NCBI GenBank assembly: GCA_003222535.1
Contig: QHWJ01000368.1
Location: forward strand, 1-40,573
Reading direction: 5' to 3'
Source of the DNA: Acidobacteriota bacterium
Lineage (GTDB): Bacteria; Acidobacteriota; Vicinamibacteria; Vicinamibacterales; CAVVIG01
Length of the DNA stretch: 40,573 nt
Below, piece after piece: positions 24,276 to 32,664 of the stretch; within the stretch, counting starts at the first letter, position 1; each line of letters starts with the position of its first letter. Made by a program: the position numbers and the translations under genes. Below the pieces are notes generated by a model, which searched no databases, had not been told where the DNA came from, and saw nothing but the letters and a program-made list of their open reading frames with translations.

Positions 24276-26090
24276 TTACCGCAGCCGTGCGATCATCGTG
24301 CCGCGGCCCTCGGTCGATTCGCTGAAGAACGTCTCCCAGGCAGCGCGTATGCGCTCGAGCTTGTTGAGATCGTCGGTCGTCTCACGGGCTTGCGCCACCA
24401 CGTAGATGAACGCCTGCCGGAACACCTTCTGCGCGCTCGCCGCGTCCGGGCGCCGCGTCCCGCTCGCGGCGACGATGTCCGTGATGCGAACGTCCTTTCG
24501 CGCCCCGCGAATCTCGACCCCGATTCTCGGCGCGTCTCCGGGGTTCTGCCCGGAGCTCACGCGCGTGACGAGGAACATCGGCGGCACGTCCGACTCGGCG
24601 CGCAGTCCCATCGCGTACTGGTCCAGCGCCGAATACCGGGAGACGGCGCCGACGGTCCGGAACACGCCGTTGCCCAGGTCCTCGATGTCGTTGCCCTCCA
24701 TGCTCGAGGCGTCGGAATCGAAGAAGAAGCTCCAGTGCGCATCGTCGCGTCCGAGCAGTTCCTTCGAGTTGATGGTCCCGTCCTTGAACTCGAGGAACGC
24801 GAGCCAGCGGTGGCCGCATTCCTGGCCCATCAGGCTGAGCGTGTTGTTCTCGCCGAGAAACCGCTGCCGCGGGTCGTCCGGGAAACGCGTCAGCACGTCC
24901 ATGTCCACCACGCTGCGCAGCCGGCCGCGGCTGCCGAAGTCCCGGCTCGAGTCGTAGATGTCGACGCCAATCCCGCTGACCTCATTCGCCACCGTGAACT
25001 CGAACGCGAACGTGCCCCGTCTGGTCGTCCTCGTGTTCGTGAAGATCACGAGCTGATCGAAATCGTCGCCGTGCGTTTCATAGAACTTCCGGCTCAGAGC
25101 CACGGAATCGAAATCCTGGCTGCTCGCGAAGCGCTCGCCGACCGCACCGCTGCCGCCGGGAATCGTGCCGGACGACACCGTGCTGACGTCCACCGGGCTG
25201 AAAATACCGGTCTCGCCCGGCGACAGGCCGACGACCGCAGCCGCAGGCGCGACGGTCGTGCCATACACGAAGTCGATGCTGCCGTCCGCCGCGAGACGGA
25301 GCTGAACGTTCACCCGATTCGCCGGAACGTCGAACTCCGGAACGTCGCACCACGTCAGCTGCAGGGCATCGCGGTCGACGAGCCGGAACACTCCGCCGGC
25401 GCGCGACGGATCGAGATCGTCGAACACCGGCGCGATGCGCGGCGGGCCGGTGAGAAAGCGCGCGACGTTCCGATCCGAGCTCGCGTGCTCTTCCTCACCG
25501 AAGGTGACGTTGCCATCGGAGTTGACGAACGCTTCAGAATAGCGGCCCGCGTAGAAGGGGAACGTGAACGGCAGCGCCACCCGCGCGCTGTCGTCGTCGC
25601 CGAGCGAAATCTTCTCGCCGACCGTGCTTTGAAACTGCCGGTCGGAGTGCCGCGCGTCGTACCCGCCGGACCCGTTGCGCGAGAAGGCCACCGCGACGGC
25701 CCGCAGGTCGAAGGGGTTGGGCGGCAGCACGAGATCGCCCTCGTCCCTCACGACGGCCACCTGGCCGATGTCCTCGGCCGACGCGGCCGGCGCGATTGAC
25801 GACAGCGCCGATCGACGTCTGGCCACGGCCGCCTGATGCTTCCACAGCTCTTCGTACGCGCGGCCGCGCCGCGTTCGTCGATCGTCTGTCGATGCCGGTT
25901 TCAGCGGCGCGGAAATCGAGGCCCGCGCCGCGGGTGCGAGCGGAATCGAGCAATTGCTGCTCGTTGCCTGCGGCGGTACGGTCGTCACGGGAGGCTGGGT
26001 GCCACCGGAGTTGCCGCCACACGCGGCCGTCAGCAGTATCGCGATGATCGCGGCGTGCGGCATCCTCCGCTCGCGAGCGGGAACCGACAT
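24276..26090 (-). CDS. Large secreted lipoprotein with nidogen-like region and degenerate HExxH motif
   Basis: 604 residues. A lipoprotein signal ends in LLTAAC with lipid-carrying C24. The region ~160-330 (FPFYAGRYSEAFVNSDGNV, APVFDDLDPSRAGGVF, VNVQLRLAADGSIDFVYG) resembles the extracellular nidogen-type domain. Farther on, Q423-E-C-G-H427-RW aligns with the zinc motif HExxH but lacks the first histidine, so peptidase activity is doubtful. ATG 26090 is chosen: a perfect TATAAT lies 7 nt upstream. An in-frame start at 26285 would encode repeat-derived sequence and lies above the promoter; ATG 26063 is also possible. The function is not recognised. Confidence 0.78.
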   Translation of the reverse strand: MSVPARERRMPHAAIIAILLTAACGGNSGGTQPPVTTVPPQATSSNCSIPLAPAARASISAPLKPASTDDRRTRRGRAYEELWKHQAAVARRRSALSSIAPAASAEDIGQVAVVRDEGDLVLPPNPFDLRAVAVAFSRNGSGGYDARHSDRQFQSTVGEKISLGDDDSARVALPFTFPFYAGRYSEAFVNSDGNVTFGEEEHASSDRNVARFLTGPPRIAPVFDDLDPSRAGGVFRLVDRDALQLTWCDVPEFDVPANRVNVQLRLAADGSIDFVYGTTVAPAAAVVGLSPGETGIFSPVDVSTVSSGTIPGGSGAVGERFASSQDFDSVALSRKFYETHGDDFDQLVIFTNTRTTRRGTFAFEFTVANEVSGIGVDIYDSSRDFGSRGRLRSVVDMDVLTRFPDDPRQRFLGENNTLSLMGQECGHRWLAFLEFKDGTINSKELLGRDDAHWSFFFDSDASSMEGNDIEDLGNGVFRTVGAVSRYSALDQYAMGLRAESDVPPMFLVTRVSSGQNPGDAPRIGVEIRGARKDVRITDIVAASGTRRPDAASAQKVFRQAFIYVVAQARETTDDLNKLERIRAAWETFFSESTEGRGTMIARLR

Positions 26091-26097
26091 CTCGCGG

Positions 26098-26103
26098 ATT
26101 ATA
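26098..26103 (-). promoter_or_regulatory. -10 box TATAAT of the lipoprotein gene
   Basis: Perfect consensus, 7 nt before ATG 26090, with no ribosome site between. It diverges from the putative promoter at 26288. Confidence 0.6.
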
Positions 26104-26149
26104 TGCGGGAGGCTCGTCACGCCGAGCACCTTCCACCGCACAGCACGGT

Positions 26150-26200
26150 ACGGTGCTTTGTGTCCAAAGCACAGCTTTGCGTGTTTTGCGTGCTTTGCGT
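26150..26200. repeat. Nonamer repeat, TTTGCGTG words
   Basis: Units tttgcgtgt, tttgcgtgc, tttgcgttc preceded by the complementary words tgctttgtgtccaaagcaca. It sits upstream of the TATAAT box of the lipoprotein gene. Confidence 0.65.
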
Positions 26201-26272
26201 TCAATCGTCGTCCCGAGGATCGCAAAGGTCCTGCGAGAAGCGTGCGCCGCGACGAGCGCGTCCACCTGAACC

Positions 26273-27712
26273 ATGAAGGTGACACGGTGCGATAATCAGA
26301 ACCTGCGTATCCTTCACGCGATCCACGACTTCTTGCCCCGGCACCAGGCGGGGTCGGAGATTTACGCGTTCGAGCTGTGCCGGACGCTGGCGGCGCGGCA
26401 TCACGTGAGCGTCCTCTGCGCGGAGTACGATCCGTCGCGCCGGCATGGCCACGTCACATGGCGCGCGCATCAGGGGCTCCCCGTCATCGAGGTCGTCAAC
26501 AACTGGGTCTGTGCCTCGTTCGAGCAGACATATCGGCCGCCGCTTGTCAGCGATCGGATCGCGCAGGTGCTGCGAGCGGTACAACCGGACGTCGTCCACG
26601 TCCACAACCTGCTCAATCTCTCGTTCGATCTGCCGGCCGTGGCGCGTGCGTACGGCGTTCCCGTCGTCGCGACGCTGCATGATTACGCGCTGGTGTGTCC
26701 GTCAGGCGGTCAGCGGATCCATCGGGCCGAGCAATATGTGTGCGACGTCATCGACACCGGACGGTGCGTGCGCTGCTTTCACGACTCGGCGTTTTATCGG
26801 CAAATCTCGTTTGGCAGCCTTGCCACCGCCGCGCGGGCGCCACGCCTGATGCGACGCGCGGCCGCCGCCATGTCGCGCCGGTTTCCAGGACTTGCCGGCC
26901 GATTCGTGCGCGCCGCACGTCTCCTGCCGATGACGAAACAGGACATTGACGAGCGACTGGCGGCAGCGAGAACGGTCTTCGAGGAGGTCGATCTCTTCGT
27001 TGCGCCTTCGCCATCGATCGCGGCGGAGTTCCTGCGGCTCGGCATCGACGCCTCGAAGATCCGCGTCTCGGACTACGGCTTCGTCCCTGTGCTCCGCAGC
27101 CCCAAGCGTCGACGTCATGAACCTGGTGGAAACCATGGACCGCGAAGAGCGCTCCGCGTCGGCTACGTCGGCACGCTCGTCTGGCACAAAGGCGTGCACG
27201 TGCTCCTCGCGGCGGTCCGCGGCCTGCCGGCGGCCGGATACGAGCTGAAGATCTTCGGCAGCCCCGACGTCTTCCCCGAATACGCCGCCGAACTCCGTAC
27301 CCACGCCGCCGGCCTGCCGGTCCGGTTCATGGGCGCCTTCGACCACGATCGCGTTGCCGACGTCTACGCGCAGATCGACGTCCTCGTCGTTCCATCACTC
27401 TGGCTCGAAAACTCGCCGCTCGTGATTCACGAAGCGCTCATGGCTGGAATTCCCGTCGTCGGCGCCCGCATCGGCGGCATCTCCGGCCTGGTGGATGACG
27501 GCCGCACGGGACTGCTCTACGATCCCGCCTCGCCCGCCGAGCTGGAGGCGGTGTTGCGCTGCCTGATCGAGAACCCGGAGCGCCTGCACGAGCTTGCCGG
27601 GCCGGCGGGGACGGTTCCACCCGTCAAGTCGATCGCCGAGGACGCCCGGGAGTGGGAAGCGGCGTATGCCGACGTGCTCCGGCGCCGCGCGGCCGTCGGA
27701 CACGCCACGTGA
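26273..27712 (+). CDS. GT4-family glycosyltransferase
   Basis: 479 residues, GT-B fold. The N-terminal domain starts RILHAIHDFLPRHQAGSEIY; the C-terminal donor-binding domain has VGYVGTLVWHKGVHVLL and the GT4 signature PSLWLENSPLVIHEALMAG with the conserved Glu pair. A cysteine group (CVRCF, ~165) is seen in related proteins that carry HDYWLVC-type motifs. It probably adds a sugar to a surface polysaccharide in the cytoplasm. ATG 26273 is the only ATG near the start, but an extended -10 box inside the first codons raises doubt. The stop overlaps the next start as GTGA. Confidence 0.9.
   Translation: MKVTRCDNQNLRILHAIHDFLPRHQAGSEIYAFELCRTLAARHHVSVLCAEYDPSRRHGHVTWRAHQGLPVIEVVNNWVCASFEQTYRPPLVSDRIAQVLRAVQPDVVHVHNLLNLSFDLPAVARAYGVPVVATLHDYALVCPSGGQRIHRAEQYVCDVIDTGRCVRCFHDSAFYRQISFGSLATAARAPRLMRRAAAAMSRRFPGLAGRFVRAARLLPMTKQDIDERLAAARTVFEEVDLFVAPSPSIAAEFLRLGIDASKIRVSDYGFVPVLRSPKRRRHEPGGNHGPRRALRVGYVGTLVWHKGVHVLLAAVRGLPAAGYELKIFGSPDVFPEYAAELRTHAAGLPVRFMGAFDHDRVADVYAQIDVLVVPSLWLENSPLVIHEALMAGIPVVGARIGGISGLVDDGRTGLLYDPASPAELEAVLRCLIENPERLHELAGPAGTVPPVKSIAEDAREWEAAYADVLRRRAAVGHAT
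26288..26296 (+). promoter_or_regulatory. Extended -10 box TGCGATAAT inside the 5' end of the GT4 gene
   Basis: TGnGATAAT is close to the extended -10 consensus. It lies 6 nt before CTG 26303, the codon just ahead of RILHAIHDF where most relatives begin. If active it would start transcription downstream of ATG 26273. Confidence 0.4.
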
Positions 27713-28665
27713 GCGCACCGTTCGTGTCGATCGTGCTGCCAACCCGCAACGGCGCGGCGACGCTTTCTTCTCTGCTCGACTCGATCGCGCGCCAGCGAGT
27801 GGGCTTTTCATTCGAGATCGTCGCCGTCGACTCCTCGTCGAACGATGGCACGGCCGATCTGCTTCGCGGTCGCGTCGACCGGCTGATCAGCATCCCTGCC
27901 GACGCCTTCGATCATGGCCTGACCCGCAACCTCGGCATCGAGCACGCCGGCGGCGAGCTGATTGTCCTGCTGGTTCAGGATGCGCTGCCGGCGTCGGACT
28001 CCTGGCTGGCCAGACTGACTGCGCCTCTCATCGCGGACGACCGAATCGCCGGCGTGTATGCCCGGCAAGTCCCGCGCCCTGACGCCAGCGCCATCACGCG
28101 CCACTACCTCGCCCGTTCGGTGGCTTCCTCCGATGTCGGGCGAACGATCGCCGTCGCCGACGGCGCGGAGCTCGAGGCGCTCGACCCGATGGCGCGGCTC
28201 GAGCGCTGCGCCTTCGACAACGTCTGCTCGTGCATCAGACGATCGACCTGGAGCCGCCACCCGTTCCGCCGGACGCCGATCGCGGAAGACATCGAGTGGG
28301 CAAGGGAGGTGTTGCTGGGGGGCTACCGGATCGCGTACGTCCCCGAGGCGGAGGTCGTCCACTCACACGACCGATCGACGCGCTACGAGCTCGCCCGAAC
28401 ATGCGTTCTGCACCGGCGGTTGCATGAGCTGTTCAAGCTGCGCACCATTCCGACGCTTCCGCTTCTGGCTCGGGCGATCGCTTCCTCGCTGGTGGTGCAT
28501 CTGCGGTGCCAGACACAGGCATCCCGGGTTTTTGATGGCAGCGGGCGGGCGATCGCGCTGGCGTTCGCGTGGCCGCTCGGGCAGTATCTCGGCGCGTTGT
28601 CGGCGGCCAGGGGCTGGACACCCTTTCGTTTCGAGAATGGTCTGGTGAAGGTTCCGGGGCGATGA
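27709..28665 (+). CDS. GT2-family glycosyltransferase
   Basis: 318 residues, GT-A fold. It has VSIVLPTRNGAATLSSLL, the donor-side acidic residue in EIVAVDSSSNDGTAD, a variant DXD region (LLVQDALPAS) and EDIEWAREVLLGGYRIAYVPEA near the acceptor site, as in rhamnosyltransferase-like GT2 enzymes. GTG 27709 overlaps the preceding stop and its own stop overlaps the next ATG, so three glycosyltransferases are translationally coupled. Sugar specificity is unknown. Confidence 0.9.
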   Translation: MSAPFVSIVLPTRNGAATLSSLLDSIARQRVGFSFEIVAVDSSSNDGTADLLRGRVDRLISIPADAFDHGLTRNLGIEHAGGELIVLLVQDALPASDSWLARLTAPLIADDRIAGVYARQVPRPDASAITRHYLARSVASSDVGRTIAVADGAELEALDPMARLERCAFDNVCSCIRRSTWSRHPFRRTPIAEDIEWAREVLLGGYRIAYVPEAEVVHSHDRSTRYELARTCVLHRRLHELFKLRTIPTLPLLARAIASSLVVHLRCQTQASRVFDGSGRAIALAFAWPLGQYLGALSAARGWTPFRFENGLVKVPGR

Positions 28666-30995
28666 AGATCCTGGTGATCGTCCACGGATTTCCACCCTCC
28701 GCTCAGGGCGGCAGCGAGATCTACGCGCATGCGCACGCGCGCGCGCTCGGGCAGCACTTCGGGGACGAGGTCGTCGTCTTCACCAGCGAGCAGGATCCGA
28801 ACCGGGCCGAATACGATGTTCGCACCGAGCAGCGCGACGGCCTGCGCGTCATCCGGGTGAACAACACGTTCCGCAGCACGCGCACGTTCCAGGAGACATA
28901 CCGGAACGAAGAGGTCGGCGCCATCGCCAGCCGCGTCATCGACGACCTCAGGCCGGATGTCGCGCACATTCATCACCTGACCTGTCTTTCGACGACCATC
29001 GTTCGATCGCTCGCCGACCGTCACATTCCCTGCTTCGTCACGCTCCACGATTACTGGCTCATCTGTCATCGAGGTCAACTCCTCGACGTCGACTATCGCG
29101 TGTGCGAAGGCCCTTCGGGAAATGACGGACAGGGACCGCGTGGATGCCACGCCTGTCTGGGTCCAGCCGGCGGCGCGGGAAAGGCCGGTTTCCTCGGGGC
29201 CGCGGCGCTCCGCACGCTCGAACGGCGACTGCCCGTGGCGCCCGCGCGTCACCTGCGCCGCCTGGCGAGCGGACTGGCCACGATCACGTCGAGCGCCATG
29301 GCGGCGGAGCACCAGTCGCAGAGGCGGCTCGAGCACATGCGTCACGTCTGCGCGGACGTCACGCACTTTCTTGCGCCGTCCAGGCACATGCGCGACCGGT
29401 TCGTTCAATTTGGCGTCGCACCCGGGCGGATCACCGTGGCGGGATATGGCGTCGACCACGCCCCGTTCGGTCGAATCGAGCGGGCCACCTCGCCCCGTCT
29501 GCGGCTCGGGTTTCTCGGCAGCCTGATGGTGTCGAAGGCACCCCACGTCCTGCTCGAAGCAGTCGGCCGTCTTCCGCGCGGCGCCGTGTCGGTCGACCTG
29601 TTCGGCCCTTACTCCAACTATCACGCCGACGACCGCTATCGTCACCAGCTCGAGCCCCTTCTGAAACAAGATGGAGTCAACGTGCACGGTGCGATCGCGC
29701 ACGATCATGTCGCGCAGGCACTCTCTTCAATCGACGTCCTGGTCGTGCCGTCGATCTGGCCCGAGAACAGCCCGCTCGTCATCCAGGAAGCGTTCCTCGC
29801 GGGAGTTCCGGTGGTGGCGTCACGAATCGGCGGCATCCCGGAGGCGGTCGACGAAGGCCGGAACGGCCTGTTGTTCCGCGCCGGCGACTCCCAGGATCTC
29901 GCGCGGACGCTCACGCGACTGCTTCGCGAGCCCGGGCTTCGCGACGCGCTGAGGTCCGGCATCCCTCCGGTACGAACGATTGAGGAGGACGCGGGGTTCG
30001 CGCGGAGCTTGTATCAGGCGAATCTCGGGGAAGCGGTTGGGCCGCCGCGCCTTGCCGCGGTCGTGCTGAATTACCGAACGCCGGACGACACGCTGCTCGC
30101 GGTGAAGTCGCTCCTGGCCTCGCGACGCACCGTCCAGGACATCATCGTCGTGGATAACGATGACAACGATGACGACAATTGCAGGGATTCAACCGGCCGC
30201 GACGGAGAAGCCTTGAAGGGCGTCTGGTCCAGGATCAGCTACCTGCAGACGGGCCGGAACCTCGGGTTCTCGGGCGGGATGAACGTGGGGATCCGTCACG
30301 CGCTCGCTCGAGGCGCCGACCGCATCCTGCTCGCCAACAGCGACGTCATCGTCCCGCCGGATTGCGTGACGCATCTCGAGGAGTGCTTCGATCGGATCCC
30401 TCGAGCAGGGATTGCGGGACCGGTGGTTTTGGCTCGATCGGATCCCGGCCGGGTCGCGTCGCTCGGCATGTCGTACACCCCATTCAGCGGTCGCATGAGG
30501 CATCGCGCCGTCGGGGCCCGCCTCGCCGACCTGGAGCTGCCGGCTGGCAGCGCAGTCGACGGCGTGAGCGGCTGCCTCATGCTCGTCAAGCGAGAGGTGT
30601 TCGAGGTCGCAGGACTCTTGCACGAGGACTATTTCTTCAGCTTCGAGGATCTGGACTTCTGCCTCAAGGCCCGCCGCTCCGGGTTCGCGACAGTTCTGGC
30701 CGGCTCGGCAACGGTCTATCACGAGGGCAGCCGGTCAATCGGTGCCGACACGCCGCGGCGGCTGTATTTCGCCGCGCGGAATCATCTGCTCCTGGCGCGG
30801 CGGGTCGAACCGCCGGCCGGCCTTCTGGCGTTCCTCGGTCGCGCGTCGTGGATCGTGCTGCTGAATCTGGCCCACGCCGCGCGTTCGAATGGGGGCTCGC
30901 TGTCCGCTCGCCTGGGCGCCGTCGCACAGGGCGCGCGCGACTACGCCGCCGGTCGGTTCGGGATCGGCCCAGCCGGAGGCCGGGACGCCAGGTAG
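28662..30995 (+). CDS. Two-domain glycosyltransferase, GT4-GT2 fusion
   Basis: 777 residues. Residues ~1-455 are a GT4 enzyme (MKILVIVHGFPPSAQGGSEI; PSIWPENSPLVIQEAFLAG), closely similar to the gene at 26273. Residues ~465-720 are a GT2 enzyme (LAAVVLNYRTPDDTLLAVKS, NLGFSGGMNVGIRHA, LLANSDVIVPPD, FSFEDLDFCLKARRSGF). The linker encodes an acidic run DNDDNDDDN (~500), possibly slippage-prone. One chain could add two sugars in succession. ATG 28662 overlaps the previous stop as ATGA. Confidence 0.92.
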   Translation: MKILVIVHGFPPSAQGGSEIYAHAHARALGQHFGDEVVVFTSEQDPNRAEYDVRTEQRDGLRVIRVNNTFRSTRTFQETYRNEEVGAIASRVIDDLRPDVAHIHHLTCLSTTIVRSLADRHIPCFVTLHDYWLICHRGQLLDVDYRVCEGPSGNDGQGPRGCHACLGPAGGAGKAGFLGAAALRTLERRLPVAPARHLRRLASGLATITSSAMAAEHQSQRRLEHMRHVCADVTHFLAPSRHMRDRFVQFGVAPGRITVAGYGVDHAPFGRIERATSPRLRLGFLGSLMVSKAPHVLLEAVGRLPRGAVSVDLFGPYSNYHADDRYRHQLEPLLKQDGVNVHGAIAHDHVAQALSSIDVLVVPSIWPENSPLVIQEAFLAGVPVVASRIGGIPEAVDEGRNGLLFRAGDSQDLARTLTRLLREPGLRDALRSGIPPVRTIEEDAGFARSLYQANLGEAVGPPRLAAVVLNYRTPDDTLLAVKSLLASRRTVQDIIVVDNDDNDDDNCRDSTGRDGEALKGVWSRISYLQTGRNLGFSGGMNVGIRHALARGADRILLANSDVIVPPDCVTHLEECFDRIPRAGIAGPVVLARSDPGRVASLGMSYTPFSGRMRHRAVGARLADLELPAGSAVDGVSGCLMLVKREVFEVAGLLHEDYFFSFEDLDFCLKARRSGFATVLAGSATVYHEGSRSIGADTPRRLYFAARNHLLLARRVEPPAGLLAFLGRASWIVLLNLAHAARSNGGSLSARLGAVAQGARDYAAGRFGIGPAGGRDAR

Positions 30996-31067
30996 CCGGA
31001 GCGGTATCTCTCAATCGAATGGTACGGCATTTCGTAATTACGCCGACGTATCGATTTGGACAAGCCA

Positions 31068-31100
31068 AGGAGAGACACAAAGACACAGAGAGGAAACACG
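31068..31100. repeat. Short ACACAGAG-type repeat
   Basis: Words gagagacaca, aagacacaga, gaggaaacac in the 246-bp gap after the fusion gene, half of the hairpin type seen at 38859-38912. Nothing else is recognisable in this gap. Confidence 0.4.
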
Positions 31101-31241
31101 TAGCGCCCGACGCGCCGCGCAGCGGCGGGCGAGGCGGGCGCCTCAAAACGCACTTGGATCGGCAGCGCGCGTCGCCTTGCCACGCTAGCGCTAACCTTCG
31201 TGGCCTCGAACGATTCAGGCTACGCGGAAGAGGAATTGGCC

Positions 31242-31297
31242 CTACCGGCGACAGGGTAGTGTCTCACTCAGACGGACTGAGACACTACCGGCGACAG
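31242..31297. repeat. Perfect 12-bp-arm hairpin flanked by 13-bp direct repeats
   Basis: Arms GGTAGTGTCTCA (31255-31266) and TGAGACACTACC (31278-31289) with an 11-nt loop. The word CTACCGGCGACAG stands on both sides (31242-31254 and 31285-31297). The element forms the last codons and stop of the minus-strand gene, encoding GSVSVRLSETLPCRR. Confidence 0.85.
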
Positions 31298-32132
31298 CAT
31301 CAAAGGGGTCGATCGCGAGCGGCTGCGGCCGGATGTCGACCAGCGGGATTCGGCGCGCGCGCGCCCGGGCGCTCAGGAGATGCTCGCAGAAGGTGCAGCG
31401 CAGCTTGTCTTTGAACGTCTCGAAGTTGCCCCCGGTGACCGGTTCCTGCGCGTACCACGCATGTTCGAACTCCCGGTCGATGCGCTCGCCGAAGAAATAC
31501 GTCTTGAGGTACGCGCGATAGTTCTCGCTGAGCGGTGACGGCTCTTGAAATACGCGGCGCCAGTCGTCGCCGAACAGCTCGCCGTCGGCGAACGGGCGCG
31601 CGAGCGGACCGAGCGCCGCGAGCGTGCGATGTTCGGCGAGCACGAGACTGGTGTCGACCCATTGTCGCAGCGGGAGTCCGAACAGCTCCACGGGGCGCGG
31701 ATACTCGTCGACCCACCCCACCAGCGCGCCGCGCGACGCGGCCTCCACGCGATCGGCCGGAATGTCGCGTACGCGGTCGCGTTTGTCCTCCCGCACGACC
31801 GTGTCGTTGGCCAGGACGACGATCGATTCAGGTACGGGCGCATAACGCCGCTCCAGCCAGGCGATGCCGCGATCCCAGCCGGAGAACTCGCGCAGCGTGT
31901 TGTCGCCGCTCAGGCGATCGATGCCGCGGCCGATCTCGATCTCGCATTCTCCGATCAGCGCGTTGTCGACGATGGCGCTGCGCAGGATCGCGCGCGGGAA
32001 CACACGATGCAGCGTCGGGATCAGGAGCTCGAGCGCCGCCTGCTCGTGCTGCTGGCCGAGCTCGAGGAGCACGAGATAGACCTCACGCATCACGCAAGAA
32101 CTCGTGTCGCCCTGGACATCTTCTAAAGCCAT
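31242..32132 (-). CDS. Uncharacterised protein of the polysaccharide cluster, possible glycosyltransferase
   Basis: 296 residues, not confidently recognised. VVLANDTVVRE follows RGIAWLERRYAPVPESI, the order of a glycosyltransferase-like Rossmann domain with the DNT motif at a DXD position. It then has VGWVDEYPRPVELFGLPLRQWV and a C-terminal part with CTFCEHLL. It is the fourth minus-strand gene after a glycosyltransferase operon, 91 bp from DUF2304. ATG 32132 is preferred; TTG 32144 and ATG 32090 are alternatives. The C-terminal ~15 residues come from a hairpin repeat, so the original end of the protein has probably been replaced. Confidence 0.6.
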   Translation of the reverse strand: MALEDVQGDTSSCVMREVYLVLLELGQQHEQAALELLIPTLHRVFPRAILRSAIVDNALIGECEIEIGRGIDRLSGDNTLREFSGWDRGIAWLERRYAPVPESIVVLANDTVVREDKRDRVRDIPADRVEAASRGALVGWVDEYPRPVELFGLPLRQWVDTSLVLAEHRTLAALGPLARPFADGELFGDDWRRVFQEPSPLSENYRAYLKTYFFGERIDREFEHAWYAQEPVTGGNFETFKDKLRCTFCEHLLSARARARRIPLVDIRPQPLAIDPFDAVAGSVSVRLSETLPCRR

Positions 32133-32223
32133 GTTCTGGCGCAATGAAACAAGTTTTTTCGGGTAGATTCGCGGACCGACCGCTCGCCGTCACGCGGCGG
32201 TTTGAGGCGAAGCTTCGTTACTG

Positions 32224-32664
32224 TCACCGGTTCCGGCGCGTGCGGCTGGGCATTATCCCTCCGGGGACGCTCCGTTCCGCCGTCGCGCGCTGCCACTGGT
32301 CCTGGGGCCGCCCCTGCGCGGCCTGTAGGTCCCGCAGCTCGGCCGAAAGAATCGCCGTTTCCTCCATCAGCCGTTCAATCTGCTGCCTCTGGCGAGAGAC
32401 GATGACCGAGAAACACAGCGAGGCCACGAGCACCATGACGATCAGCACCATGACCAGGACAATCGGCGGGTAGTACACGCCGAGCCAACGCGCGACCGCG
32501 TACGGAATCTCGCGCCTCGCCGAGAGGATCAGCAGCACCAGCGCGAAGAGAATCCAGAGAAACGAGTATTCTTCGGTCAGCTTCCGTCGCCTGACGAGCT
32601 CGAACACGACCAGCAGCAGCAGCACGCTGACGGTCAGCGCAACGATCTGGATTCGATCAGTCAC
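32224..32664 (-). CDS. DUF2304 membrane protein
   Basis: 146 residues. Three hydrophobic segments (IVALTVSVLLLLVVFELV, FLWILFALVLLILS, PPIVLVMVLIVMVLVASL) are followed by a coiled-coil-like cytoplasmic helix (RQRQQIERLMEETAIL). EEYSFLWI is typical of DUF2304, a family that usually sits beside polyprenyl-phosphate GT2 enzymes, as here. GTG 32664 overlaps the GT2 gene by 8 bp. The C-terminal tail after ~125 is low complexity. Confidence 0.88.
   Translation of the reverse strand: MTDRIQIVALTVSVLLLLVVFELVRRRKLTEEYSFLWILFALVLLILSARREIPYAVARWLGVYYPPIVLVMVLIVMVLVASLCFSVIVSRQRQQIERLMEETAILSAELRDLQAAQGRPQDQWQRATAERSVPGGIMPSRTRRNR

Noticed and set aside
23958-25799. 613-codon plus-strand frame from the GGTCC array through the lipoprotein gene
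   Set aside because: Starts in low-complexity repeat and continues antisense to a lipoprotein with a clear lipobox and TATAAT promoter.
28383-29708. 441-codon minus-strand frame
   Set aside because: Antisense to the coupled glycosyltransferase genes, whose ATGA/GTGA overlaps and motifs are clear.
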